This document shows, in pieces, positions 34,667 through 44,801 of a stretch of DNA of 64,000 nucleotides. A program made the position numbers and the translations under genes. Location: NCBI GenBank assembly GCA_002701845.1, contig NZXG01000031.1:29559-93558 (forward strand). Direction: 5' to 3'. Every line of letters begins with the position of its first letter. Position 1 is the first letter of the stretch. A model generated the notes under the pieces. The model was given only the letters and a program-made list of their open reading frames with translations. It was not told the DNA's origin and searched no databases. Source of the DNA: Pseudomonadales bacterium (GTDB taxonomy: Bacteria; Pseudomonadota; Gammaproteobacteria; Pseudomonadales; Ketobacteraceae).

Positions 34667-37600
34667 ATGACCGATAACCGCTTCACCACCCGCCGCCCTC
34701 AGCCATCCCGGGACGCCCCCGGCAGCGGCCGCGCCCTGCGCCGGCGCCAGGCCGGCGTGCCGCAGCGGGAGCCATCCCGGGGAGAGCTGCCCCTGTGCTC
34801 GGTGCCCCGCTATATGAGCACGGACTTTCAGATCGATGATCCCCGGCTGGATTACAGCAGCTGGAATTACCTGCAGGACCCCGGCCAGGTGGCACCGGTG
34901 CGCTGGGTGGAGGCCACCCCCACCCGGGATGCCAATGCCATTGCCGAGGGGGAGGAGGCCAACGCCACGGGCCCGGAACCGCAGCAACCGGCCAGCCCCG
35001 ATGCCACCACTTCGGCGACCGGCGAGGCTGCAACCGGTGGGCCCGGCTCCGGCGACACCGGCGCCGGCGGCCTGCACCAGATGACCCTCACCGCCGACGA
35101 TGGCCGGCGCGCCCGCCGGGGCCGGGGGGATGGTGAGGAGGGCGCCGGCGGGCAGCAACCGGACACCGTGCAACAACAGGACGGTCCCGGCAGCCGCCAG
35201 CAGGAAGCCAAACTGCCGGCCCCGGTGATCGCCCGTACCGGATATATTGTGGCCCCACGGGTGCCGGCGCCGCCCCCGGCGGCGATTAAGCGGGCCGGTG
35301 ACATCCGCCAGCGCACCGGCTCCCCGCCGGAGCTGCATCACGCCAAGATCCAGCAGGCGGTACTGCGGGTGGTGGACGCGGCCCGGGGGGGCCAGCGCCA
35401 GATCGTCTGGCGGACCAACAATCTGGCCCGGGACACCCGGCAGTCCTTTAATGATATCGCCCTGGAGATCCTGGCCTTCACCGCCGGCTGTATCAAACGG
35501 GTACGGCAGGCGGTGGCCGGCGCCAAACAGGAGATGACCCGGGCCCTGGACGCGCAACTGGAGCACCTGCAGACCTGGGGCAGCCGCAGCGAGGAGGAAC
35601 TGAGCCAGGGCCGGGAGCAGGCCCAGCAGGAAGTCCACGAGGAACTGTTCCGCAATCAGACCGAGCTCAGTCAGCAGCACCTGGAACTGCAACAGGAGTT
35701 CACCCCCTATCTGCTGGATGCCCAGACCAACATCCTTAATATTAACCAGTGGGGGGAGGCCTACCACATTACCCCACCCCCCTATGGCGCCAACCCGCCA
35801 CCGGTGCCGGAGGGACAGCCCAACCAGTCCAGCGTGCCACCGGGGCCGCGCAAGAGCCTGAGCACCGCCCACAGCGATCTCACCAGCGCGCTTAAAACCA
35901 TGGCCGGCAGCAACCCCCTGGGCTTCTACCACGCCGACCGCATCACCCCGGTGCTGGAATCCCAGTACACCCGCACCAACCGCGATATCGAGCAGACCCT
36001 GCAAACCCAGGCCCGCTCCCTGGACAGCTTCCGCGGCCAGTTCACCAACTACGCCCTGCGGCTCACCACCCCCATGGCGGAGGGGTTCGCCGAACAGCAA
36101 CGCCAGGCCCGGGAGCAGCTCACCTACCAGGTGGAGGATGACCGCCACAATCTGGCGGAAACCCTGGGCCAGCACGGCCAGGGACTGATCGACAAGTACG
36201 ACGGCGTGATCCTGCATCTGGATAAGGAACTGCAGCCAAAACTTGAAGAGGGCCTGCAAAAAGCCGGCAGCCAGGGGGCCAAGAGCTTCCGCGAGCAGGG
36301 GGAAATGACCCAGCGCATGATGGACAACACCGCCGCCTCCCTGGCCCTGGCCTACCCGGAGCTGGTGGCGCGAGTGGCGGAGTTGCTGCCGCCGGGGCAG
36401 TTCCTCAATGCCGAGGAGCTGGGGCCACAGCTGCGGGCCGCCTGGGACAGCGCCCGCAAGTTGCCGGACCAGCAATACGCCGCCATGGCGGAGCAGGCCG
36501 CCCAAACGGTGCAACAGGCCCGGGCCGCCAAGAATAAACAACTGGACTCCCTGGGGGACAGCACCGAAAAAAGTCTGCAGAACGTGGGGGACGTGGTCAC
36601 CGCCACCCGGTTTGATTTCGACCTCTACACCTACCAGGCCACCGGCATCATGAGCGAAGGGGGCTGGGCCCGGATTCGCAACGCCAGGGAATATGCCGGC
36701 CGCATGGCCACCCAGATTCTGGAATCCCGGGGCGACGCCGACGGCGCCCTGGCTAACCTGTTGCGCAGTTTCTGCGGCTCCCTCAACAACGCCATCGACG
36801 GCGCCGGCCGGGGTTATTTCAGCGCGGTGGCGGATTTCGAGGAGAACATGACCAGCGGCCGGGGCAGTGTGTTCTATCAGATCAAGGAACGCCTGAACAA
36901 GGATCTGAATCAGCGCAGCCAGACCCTGGACGCGGAGCTCACCAAACCGGACACCGCCACCACCACCGGCCTGGTGGTGCTCAACGTGCTCACCCTGGGG
37001 GCCACCACCGCGGTCACCGTGGGCTATCTGGTGTACTCCGATGCCGATGACGACGAAGTATTCGCCGCCTTCGGCGATCTGCAGTGGCCGGGCCAGCCGG
37101 CCCTGAAGTACTACTTCGAAAAAATCGCCAACAAAGGCGACCTGTTCAAACGCTTCGACGAGTGCCTGAGCGACGCCCAGGCCAGCCGCGCCCGGGGCAT
37201 GTTCGCTGACGACGCCGGCACCCGGGCCAATGCCCGGGAGAGCGCCCTGCGGGACACGCTCTCGGTGTTCGGCATGAACGCCTTTGCCCGGGAATCCCTG
37301 GTGAAGGGCTGGCACCAGAGTGAGCGGGAGGCCGCCGGCGACGCCCGCATCGACGCCCTGGTGCGGGACATGAACGACAGCTGGACCACCCTGTTCACCC
37401 GCAGCACCACCGATCGCATGAACGAAGGTTACGTTCGCGGTGATCTGGGGATGGTACTGTCCGCCCGCATGGAGGCCAATCTGAACCAGGCCCGCCAGCG
37501 CAGCAGCGACCATATCTACCAGTCGGTACAGAACATTGAGCAACTGGCCCGGGAAGAGCTGATGCGGGTGCAGGGCTCCACCTTTATCAGTGATGAACAG

Positions 37601-40600
37601 GTGCAGCAGCTTACCGACGACGCCATGGTGGATTTCGCCAGCCGTCACCGTCGCCCCACCGACAGTGGCGACCCGAACGACGTGGCCGCCGCCCGGGAAA
37701 TCTTTATCCGCGAGGCCACCGCGCCCATTTACGTGCAGCGGCCCACCGTGGACAGCCGGGGCCGCTATCGGGGCGGCTCCCACCATGGACCGCCGCAACG
37801 GGTGGCAGTGGATCAGGGAGTGCGGGACTATGTGGAGGCAGTGGTCCGCGGCGGCTGGAACAGCGAGGAGGCCGAGACCGCCCAACAGGTCTACGAGTTC
37901 CAGCGCGCCGGCCGCCATGGCCGCCCCTCCCGTTCCGCCCAGGTGCGGATCACCCGGGCATTCCAGAATCAGCGGCTGAACCGGCTGGAGCGGGAACTGC
38001 GGGAACACCCGGAGCGCCGGGATCAAATCATGCCCCGGCTGCGGGAGGAGCGGGCCAAACAGGAAGCGCGCATGCTGCGACTGGCCCGCCGCCTGGAGCC
38101 GGCCCCCAGCGATGCCGACATCGCCGAGGCCGGTGGGGCCACCCAGTATATGGCCCAGCGCACGGCGCGGCTGTTCGGCGGTGAGGACTATGTGCCGGGG
38201 CGTGACAGCGGCGCCGCCCGCAGTGAGGCCCAGGAAAACGCCCAGTACGGCTACGAGCTGATCACCCGGGGCCGGGCCAGCCTCACCGCCGGGGTGCGCC
38301 TGGCCACCCGCGACACCGGCACCAATGAAGACCTGCTGCGGATGACCTTCCAGGACCGCAGCAAAGCCGAGGTGGCCCAGGCCCGGGCCGACTGGCAATC
38401 CCGTTACGGGGAGAGCATGGACGCCATGCTGGGCATCGGCCGCCACCGGGGCATGTCCGGGGGGGAATTCGCCCTGGGGCTGGTGACCAACCCCGCCGCC
38501 ACCCTGATGTTCGGTCGGGTCACGGAAGTCTCCGGCGACCTGGCCAACGACATCGAGATACTGGCCCGGGGCAACCCGGAAACCGATCAGGACTACATCG
38601 AACTGGCGGCCCTGCGGTCCCAGCACCAGCGTCAGCAGGGCACCGGCCTGCTGGCCCGCATCACCATGTCCGGCACCGACGAGGCCCAGAGCATCGATGC
38701 CGAAACCCGGGCCATGGCCAGCCAGCTGCTCACCGAGGCCCAGCGCCAGCGGGGCCTGAAAATAGAGGGCGGCGCCGATCCCGACAGCCTGCCCCTGCCC
38801 CGGTCCCCGGACGCCGTGTTCACAGCGGATGGACGTATTGACCCGCGGATCGCCCGGCTGGTGTTTCAGCGCCAGCACCGGGGCGACCGCAAAACCGAAC
38901 CCCGCTTCACCGGCAACCGTGACGCTCTGCTCACCCGCAGCATGCGGGTGGAGCAGGCCGCCACCCGCTACCGCATGGAAGTGGACCGTCAGGAGCAACT
39001 GATGCTGGCGGGGGTCACCGCCCTGGCCATTGCCGCCACCGTCATTCTGATGGCCTTTGGGGTGGGTTTTGTGCTGGCCAGTGTGATCGTCGCCCTGGGC
39101 GCCGGGCTGCTCACCATTGCGGTGAAAAGTGGTATGCGGGGCCAGCGCTACGGCTGGGAGGAAGCCGCCACCGACATGGCCAACACCGCCATTGAAGTGG
39201 CCGCCGCCGGCGCCGGCGGCGCCCTGGCAGGGGGGCTGGGCAAAAGCGGCATGGTGGTGGGCCGGCTGGCCCGCGTGGGCGAGGGCATCAACCGCGCCTT
39301 TGGCCGGGTGGGGGGCGCCATGGTGCGGGAGGCCATCACCGGCGCCGCCAGTTCCGCCGCCCAGACCGCGATTCAGGATGGCACCTACGACGAAGGCGCC
39401 GATCGGGCCCTGGGGCGGATTCTGCTGGGGGGCCTGAAAGGCGCCTCCATCAGCGCGGTGAGCGCCGGCGTATCCGAGAGTGTGGGCAACCGGCTGAACC
39501 GGGCGCTGGCGGGGCAACTGGACGACGCGGCCAATACCGGCCAACTGGCCCGCCTGGGGTCGCGCCTGGGGCCCACTGGCAGCCAGATCCTCAAGGAAGG
39601 GGTATCAGAAGGCCTGGGGGGCATGGCCGGCGAGGCCATGGGTATTTATATCGACCTGGCCAGTGGCCGCTACCAGGGCAGCCTGCAGGATGCGCTGCAA
39701 CGCATGGGGCAGGCGGGACTCAAGGACATGATCCGCTCCGGGGGCCGCGCCGGGGTCAGTGGCCGGGTGGGGCGCAGCGGCCGCAACCGGGCCCGCTATA
39801 ACGAACTGCTGGCGGCCGCCCGCCGTGGCGATGAACTCAGCACCCAGGATCTGCAGGCACTGCGGGCCACCTCCATGGCCGCCGGCGACCCCCCCCGCAG
39901 CCTGGATGAAATCCGTCAGCAAATCGCTCTGGACCGGCGTAATCTGAGCCTGCTGCCACCGGATCTGCAGGCCCTGGCCCGCTCCATGGACAGCGATTCC
40001 CTGGGCCGGCTGGCGGAGATGCTGCACCGGGGCGAACTGGGAGCCGCCGGCCCCGGGCGGCTGGATCTGTTCGCCAGTATGAGCGAAAAAAATCCGGCCC
40101 TGGATTTCGCCGCCCTGCGGGACCAGATGGAGCTGCACAGCCAGCGCATGGCGGGGGAGGAAGCCGCCGGCGCCCGGGAGGCCTTCGAGGCCACCGCCCG
40201 CCCCCTGCGGGAGCAGCTCACCGCCGATCTGCCCGGACCGGTACGGGACGCCCTCGGCGATATACCGGTGCGGGGTCTGGAACACCTGCCAGCATCGGAA
40301 CTGCCCCGGGTGGCGGGCATCCTGGCCCGGGGTCAGCTCAACCCCCGGGAAGCGGAAGCCCTGGTGCGGGCGGCCCAACGCCAGAACCCGGACCTGGATA
40401 CGGTGGGCTTTCTGAAAAATCTCAACAGCGCGGTGCAGAGTGCGCGCCTGGCCCGGGATGCCCATACCCGGGTGCTGGCCCGGCAGCGGGCGGAAACCCT
40501 GGAGGATGTGCCACCCCAGGCCATCGGCGTGTTTGCCCGGCTGCCGGACGCGGCTATCGATACCCTGCGCTCCGCCATGGCCGCCGGCGACCTGCCGGCC

Positions 40601-43600
40601 CCCCACCGGGTGGAGGCCCTGCTGCGTCAGGCCCAGGCCATCGATCCCAGCCTGGACCGGGGCCAGTTCCGCCAGCACCTGCAGCAGGCAGTGGCCAATG
40701 CCCGACAACGGCAACACCGACAACAGGCGGCCGCCCGGGCCCAGCGCCAGCAGCATATGACCCAGGTGCCGGAGCATTTGCGGGGGGTTTTGTCAGTACT
40801 GCCGGATGCCGGGCTGGTGGAGCTGCACCTGCGGCAGATGGAAGGCAGCCTGTCGCCGGCGGAGCGGCTGCGGCTGGAACAGGCGGCCCTGCGGGAGGAC
40901 CCCAACCTGGACCTGACCCGGTTCCACCAGGCCCTGGACGAGGCCATCACCCAGGGCACCCCGCTGCGGGCGACCCCGGAGCAGGAGCAGGTGCTACGGC
41001 AGAATCTACTGGCCTCGGTGCCCGCCGACCAGCGCCACAAGGTGGCCCGGGTACCGGTGCTGCTGATGCCCGACGCCGCCTTCGCTCACTATGCCCGCTC
41101 CGCCAGTGGCAACGCGGTGACCGTCATCCTCCACGGCAAACCGGTGGTAGTCCTGCGCCAGGGGGCGGATCCCGGGGTGCTGCGGGAGGAAGGCATCCAC
41201 GCCCTGCAGGCCCAGGACCCCCGCTGGCGGCAACATATCGGCAGCCTGGATGAAGCCCGCCTCAGCCGCTGGGACGACCTGCCCCTGGAGATGCAGCTGG
41301 CCCTGTACCGCAACAAACTGGAACTGGAAATCGACGCCCACGACCGCATGGTGGACGACCTGGCGAACCAGTTACTGCGCAGCGACGACCCGGCGCAGCA
41401 ACGGCGCCTGCGGCTGGAACTGGAACTGGCGCAACGCACCCTGGGCAACCTGGAAAACCGCATGGCGGAGGCGGCCGGCATCACCCCTCTGCGGCAGCTG
41501 CAGATCCGCGCCGGACTGCAGCCCAAACCCCAATGGTTGCTGCAACCGGCGCGCTTATTCAACAAGGCCAGCGACGATCTGCTGGCCGCCGCCAGTGGCG
41601 ATATCAAGACCGGAGGCCGCACCGCCCGGGCCCTGAAAACCCTGATTGACCAGCTCGACGCCGATAGCGTCCAGACCCTGCTGGGCCTGGGGCTGAGCGC
41701 CGCCCAACTGCGCACGGTGCTGCGTACTCACGACGCCACTGACGCCACCAGCGGCCTGATCCGGGATCTGGCGGCCCTGGCCAGCCAGCTGCCGGCGGGG
41801 GAACGCCAGCGCCTGCTGGGGGAACTGGTCAGGCGTCAGGAATTGAGTGACCTGGCCCCTCTGCTCAGGGCCACGGCGGAACTGGCCGGTGACCCCAGCA
41901 CCGCCCTGCGCCTGGTGGAAGCGGTGGCCACCCTGCGGGGGCATCACCTGGCCAGCGCCCGGCAGATGGAAAGTTACCTGCGGCAGGCGAACCCGGATCA
42001 GCGCCAGCGTCTGGCGGAGCTGGTGAGCCGGATCGGCGCCGACGGCCGGGTCCAGCTGATGCACCTGATGGGCGAGATCAGCCGCACCGTGGCGGGGCTG
42101 AGCGACGATCCCGACGCCAGCCGCGCCGTGCTGGACGGCATTATCCAAGCCGCCGCCGGTTACAGTGGCACGCAAAGGGTGGATCTGATCCAGAAAGTTC
42201 ATGAGTTGATGGCCGCCGTTCACCGTCTGCCCCCGGGGGCGACCCGGGATCAATTATTGACCCATGTACTGGAAGGCTTCAGCAGCCGGGGGGATCTGCA
42301 ACAACATGCCCTGGATGTACGCGCCGCCGCCCGCCGCCTGCAGCGGGGCGAGCTTACCACCGACCTGGCCAAAAGCTTCGCCGAGAGTGTGGCCCGCGGT
42401 GACCGCCTCACCGGCGGCGATGCCTTCCTGCTGCACCTGGCGGAAAAAACCGGCGATCTGAACACCCTACTGCAATCCCCGGCCTACCGGGCCTTTGCCG
42501 AGTTGATGGACACCGCATTGCCCCATCTGAACCCCGCCCAGCGGGCGGCATTGATGGATATGCAGCCCTGGTTCCAGCGGGTGGTGGCAAGCGATGCCTT
42601 TCAGCAGCGGGTGCGGCAAAGCGGCGGTGATGTGGCAGCGGCCCAGCGGGCGCTGTTGCAGGAACTGTTTATCAACGGCCTGCGGCTGGAACTGGATCTG
42701 AGCCGACTGCCGGAGTCGCAGCAGGCGGAACTGCAGACCCTCAGTGCCCAAAGGGCCTATATTCTGCAGCGGGCCATGGATCTGCTCAATCAGGGCCGCG
42801 ACCCGGCCCAGGCCCCGGAGCTGAGAGGCCGCACCGATGTGGCCAACTTCACCACCCTGCGCCGCATCATGGGGGAAGTGCGGGAGGAAGTGGTGACCAC
42901 CACCGCGGAACCGGATTTCAACCAACTGGTGCGCGACGAAATGCGCCGCATGGGGCTGGACCCGGAGCAACTGCGGCAACGGCAGGAGGATGAGGCTTTC
43001 GACCGGCGCCTGCAGCAGGCCCGGCTGCGGGGCGAAGAATTGCCGGAAACCCACCTGGAAAACCTGTTACTGCAACAGGTGCGCTACCAGCGCATGATCG
43101 ACATGGCCGCGGACATCGCCCGTCAGCGCCACCCCAACGACCCGGCGGCCCGGACCCGACTGGTGAACGAACTCACCGCCGGCCTGCAACAGCGGATCAC
43201 CGAAGTCACCGGCGAGATTGCCGCCACCCAGACCATGCTCACCCATCCCCGCTATCAGGGCATGAGCCTGCTGCTGGGCTTTGCCGCCGGCACCGGCGTG
43301 GACCAGATCTGGGTGCGACGGGATGCCAGTGGCAATATCACCGAAATTCTGGTGGTGGAGGCCAAGGGCCCCGGCGCCAGCATTGCCCGCCGCCAGAAAG
43401 GCATGCAGATGGGGGCCCGCTGGCTGGCCACCACCGCCAACCAGATGGTGACCGGCTCCAACCCCATCGTGGGTATGGTGCTGCACGAAGCCATGCGCAC
43501 CGGCCGACCGCCCATCAGCGGTATGATCGTCCAGGCCCGGGATGAGCACGGCAACCCCCATCAGCCGCAGGGGGCGCCGGACACCAGCGGGCCGGACTTC

Positions 43601-44398
43601 CGCTACAACATGGACGAGCTTCGCCAGCAGGCCGGCAGCACCGATCCCGAGCCCCGGCAACTGCAGCAGACCCTGCAGCAGCGGCTGGCGGAGGAAGGGT
43701 TACAGGAGACTCACGACCTACCCCGCTACAGCGATGAGACTTTGCAGCGGGTTATCGATATGGGCCGCCAGGTGGGGCTTAGTCCCCGCCAGATCGAAGA
43801 TCTGCTCATGGAGGGCTGCCGCAAAAACGGCCCGGTAACCGCCGGTCGTATCCTGCGCACGCTGGAGTTACACCTGGCCCTGGTACGGGCCCGGGGCTAT
43901 CCGTTCCAGCTCGACAGCGCCATGGATCTGTTCAGCCTGCTCGGCAAGGGGGTGGAGCCGGACATGCTGGCCAAGGACCAGAACGACGGTATCCTGCGGC
44001 GGGGCGTTTATCCCAAAAACCCGCTGACCTTCGAGCTGCGGGACCGGTTGCGGGCCAATGGCCAGATCCAGGAGCAGGACAGCGATAAGGGCGTTCACGG
44101 CCGGCGCATGTTCGTGATCGACACCGAGGGCAATGTGTGGATCGGCAAGCGTGATCCCAACGGCGAGATCCGCATGCCCCACCCCACTCTGGTGGGGGGT
44201 CGGCCGCCGCAGATCATTGCCGCTGGCATGATCGAATTCTCCAAGGGTAGAATCCTGGAGGTGGATAACGCCTCCGGGCACTTCAAACCCCGGGCCCAGT
44301 CCCTGCAGGCGGCGGAGGAGCTGTTGCGGGCGCTCCTGCCACCCGGCAGTTTCCACCGTAAATTCAAAGGTTTTAACCCCGTGGAAGGAAGTCAGTAA
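34667..44398 (+). CDS. Giant 3243-residue protein with PD-(D/E)XK-like motif; candidate effector of the injection system
   Basis: Residues 1-220 are Pro/Arg/Gly-rich and disordered. About 230-620 is mostly helical, and 765-790 is a hydrophobic stretch (GLVVLNVLTLGATTAVTVGY). A longer hydrophobic/Gly-Ala block lies at 1445-1580 (LMLAGVTALAIAATVILMAF then AAAGAGGALAGGLG), as in pre-toxin regions. A segment with E-E-x-x-H (Glu2174, His2178) and a following NKLELEIDAHDR recalls a domain of polymorphic toxins. Residue Asp2879 in GVDQIWVRRD and Glu2898-Ala-Lys2900 in LVVEAKGPG form a PD-(D/E)XK nuclease-like pattern. The last ~100 residues (MFVIDTEGNVWIG, HPTLVGG, AGMIEF, SGHFKP at about 3203-3207) resemble the SGHYxP domain of plant IQM proteins and bacterial toxins. 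Toxin function is inference. Confidence 0.75.
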   Translation: MTDNRFTTRRPQPSRDAPGSGRALRRRQAGVPQREPSRGELPLCSVPRYMSTDFQIDDPRLDYSSWNYLQDPGQVAPVRWVEATPTRDANAIAEGEEANATGPEPQQPASPDATTSATGEAATGGPGSGDTGAGGLHQMTLTADDGRRARRGRGDGEEGAGGQQPDTVQQQDGPGSRQQEAKLPAPVIARTGYIVAPRVPAPPPAAIKRAGDIRQRTGSPPELHHAKIQQAVLRVVDAARGGQRQIVWRTNNLARDTRQSFNDIALEILAFTAGCIKRVRQAVAGAKQEMTRALDAQLEHLQTWGSRSEEELSQGREQAQQEVHEELFRNQTELSQQHLELQQEFTPYLLDAQTNILNINQWGEAYHITPPPYGANPPPVPEGQPNQSSVPPGPRKSLSTAHSDLTSALKTMAGSNPLGFYHADRITPVLESQYTRTNRDIEQTLQTQARSLDSFRGQFTNYALRLTTPMAEGFAEQQRQAREQLTYQVEDDRHNLAETLGQHGQGLIDKYDGVILHLDKELQPKLEEGLQKAGSQGAKSFREQGEMTQRMMDNTAASLALAYPELVARVAELLPPGQFLNAEELGPQLRAAWDSARKLPDQQYAAMAEQAAQTVQQARAAKNKQLDSLGDSTEKSLQNVGDVVTATRFDFDLYTYQATGIMSEGGWARIRNAREYAGRMATQILESRGDADGALANLLRSFCGSLNNAIDGAGRGYFSAVADFEENMTSGRGSVFYQIKERLNKDLNQRSQTLDAELTKPDTATTTGLVVLNVLTLGATTAVTVGYLVYSDADDDEVFAAFGDLQWPGQPALKYYFEKIANKGDLFKRFDECLSDAQASRARGMFADDAGTRANARESALRDTLSVFGMNAFARESLVKGWHQSEREAAGDARIDALVRDMNDSWTTLFTRSTTDRMNEGYVRGDLGMVLSARMEANLNQARQRSSDHIYQSVQNIEQLAREELMRVQGSTFISDEQVQQLTDDAMVDFASRHRRPTDSGDPNDVAAAREIFIREATAPIYVQRPTVDSRGRYRGGSHHGPPQRVAVDQGVRDYVEAVVRGGWNSEEAETAQQVYEFQRAGRHGRPSRSAQVRITRAFQNQRLNRLERELREHPERRDQIMPRLREERAKQEARMLRLARRLEPAPSDADIAEAGGATQYMAQRTARLFGGEDYVPGRDSGAARSEAQENAQYGYELITRGRASLTAGVRLATRDTGTNEDLLRMTFQDRSKAEVAQARADWQSRYGESMDAMLGIGRHRGMSGGEFALGLVTNPAATLMFGRVTEVSGDLANDIEILARGNPETDQDYIELAALRSQHQRQQGTGLLARITMSGTDEAQSIDAETRAMASQLLTEAQRQRGLKIEGGADPDSLPLPRSPDAVFTADGRIDPRIARLVFQRQHRGDRKTEPRFTGNRDALLTRSMRVEQAATRYRMEVDRQEQLMLAGVTALAIAATVILMAFGVGFVLASVIVALGAGLLTIAVKSGMRGQRYGWEEAATDMANTAIEVAAAGAGGALAGGLGKSGMVVGRLARVGEGINRAFGRVGGAMVREAITGAASSAAQTAIQDGTYDEGADRALGRILLGGLKGASISAVSAGVSESVGNRLNRALAGQLDDAANTGQLARLGSRLGPTGSQILKEGVSEGLGGMAGEAMGIYIDLASGRYQGSLQDALQRMGQAGLKDMIRSGGRAGVSGRVGRSGRNRARYNELLAAARRGDELSTQDLQALRATSMAAGDPPRSLDEIRQQIALDRRNLSLLPPDLQALARSMDSDSLGRLAEMLHRGELGAAGPGRLDLFASMSEKNPALDFAALRDQMELHSQRMAGEEAAGAREAFEATARPLREQLTADLPGPVRDALGDIPVRGLEHLPASELPRVAGILARGQLNPREAEALVRAAQRQNPDLDTVGFLKNLNSAVQSARLARDAHTRVLARQRAETLEDVPPQAIGVFARLPDAAIDTLRSAMAAGDLPAPHRVEALLRQAQAIDPSLDRGQFRQHLQQAVANARQRQHRQQAAARAQRQQHMTQVPEHLRGVLSVLPDAGLVELHLRQMEGSLSPAERLRLEQAALREDPNLDLTRFHQALDEAITQGTPLRATPEQEQVLRQNLLASVPADQRHKVARVPVLLMPDAAFAHYARSASGNAVTVILHGKPVVVLRQGADPGVLREEGIHALQAQDPRWRQHIGSLDEARLSRWDDLPLEMQLALYRNKLELEIDAHDRMVDDLANQLLRSDDPAQQRRLRLELELAQRTLGNLENRMAEAAGITPLRQLQIRAGLQPKPQWLLQPARLFNKASDDLLAAASGDIKTGGRTARALKTLIDQLDADSVQTLLGLGLSAAQLRTVLRTHDATDATSGLIRDLAALASQLPAGERQRLLGELVRRQELSDLAPLLRATAELAGDPSTALRLVEAVATLRGHHLASARQMESYLRQANPDQRQRLAELVSRIGADGRVQLMHLMGEISRTVAGLSDDPDASRAVLDGIIQAAAGYSGTQRVDLIQKVHELMAAVHRLPPGATRDQLLTHVLEGFSSRGDLQQHALDVRAAARRLQRGELTTDLAKSFAESVARGDRLTGGDAFLLHLAEKTGDLNTLLQSPAYRAFAELMDTALPHLNPAQRAALMDMQPWFQRVVASDAFQQRVRQSGGDVAAAQRALLQELFINGLRLELDLSRLPESQQAELQTLSAQRAYILQRAMDLLNQGRDPAQAPELRGRTDVANFTTLRRIMGEVREEVVTTTAEPDFNQLVRDEMRRMGLDPEQLRQRQEDEAFDRRLQQARLRGEELPETHLENLLLQQVRYQRMIDMAADIARQRHPNDPAARTRLVNELTAGLQQRITEVTGEIAATQTMLTHPRYQGMSLLLGFAAGTGVDQIWVRRDASGNITEILVVEAKGPGASIARRQKGMQMGARWLATTANQMVTGSNPIVGMVLHEAMRTGRPPISGMIVQARDEHGNPHQPQGAPDTSGPDFRYNMDELRQQAGSTDPEPRQLQQTLQQRLAEEGLQETHDLPRYSDETLQRVIDMGRQVGLSPRQIEDLLMEGCRKNGPVTAGRILRTLELHLALVRARGYPFQLDSAMDLFSLLGKGVEPDMLAKDQNDGILRRGVYPKNPLTFELRDRLRANGQIQEQDSDKGVHGRRMFVIDTEGNVWIGKRDPNGEIRMPHPTLVGGRPPQIIAAGMIEFSKGRILEVDNASGHFKPRAQSLQAAEELLRALLPPGSFHRKFKGFNPVEGSQ

Positions 44399-44402
44399 GC
44401 CC

Positions 44403-44801
44403 ATGCCAACCCCCATCGGCCAGTGCGGCCGCTATCTGTGGTCAGCGGATATCGAACCGGCGGAGTGGATTCACCCCGACGATTACGCCGACTTCACCGC
44501 CCAGCATTCCCTGGGCCGGATCTATCATTGTCAGGGGGAAACCCCGCCCTATATCGCCATCCAGGCCAACCGGCGGCAGGCGTTCCGGGTCAATCCCGAA
44601 GGCTTTTCGCCGGTGCCGGACACCCCCTATTACATTGGTGATAGCGTGCGCATTCAGGTGGGCTCCCAGGCGGGGGCCGAGGCGGAGATTGTCAGCATGG
44701 GCTGGCACACCAACAAACAGAAAATTCTGTTCGGCCTGGCGGTGAACGGCAAGCGCCGCTCCCGGCAGTACTGGGAGGAAGACATTGCACCGGTGGCCTG
44801 A
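44403..44801 (+). CDS. Small SH3/KOW-like protein; possible immunity or accessory protein
   Basis: A 132-residue protein starting 4 bp after the giant gene stop, with a GGAAGG ribosome site. The N-terminal half has Y-L-W-S-A-D and W-I-H-P-D-D-Y-A-D-F, and the C-terminal half reads as a KOW/SH3-like barrel: IGDSVRIQVGSQAGAEAEIV, W-H-T-N-K, ILFGLAVNGKRRSRQYWEED. Such barrels occur in DUF6960-like and nucleic-acid-binding proteins. Position directly after a toxin-like gene suggests an immunity protein or chaperone, but the sequence itself does not show this. Confidence 0.55.
   Translation: MPTPIGQCGRYLWSADIEPAEWIHPDDYADFTAQHSLGRIYHCQGETPPYIAIQANRRQAFRVNPEGFSPVPDTPYYIGDSVRIQVGSQAGAEAEIVSMGWHTNKQKILFGLAVNGKRRSRQYWEEDIAPVA

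Noticed and set aside
34667..35320. DUF4157-type (HExxH) eCIS toxin marker at the giant protein N terminus
   Set aside because: The N-terminal 220 residues are disordered and contain no HExxH; the only similar motif is E-E-x-x-H near residue 2174, which lacks the first His.
33452..39544. 2030-residue open frame on the minus strand
   Set aside because: It lies antisense to the ATPase, 33686 and giant-protein genes, which have family motifs. The translation is low-complexity Gly/His/Ala/Gln-rich, typical of the shadow of high-GC codon bias.
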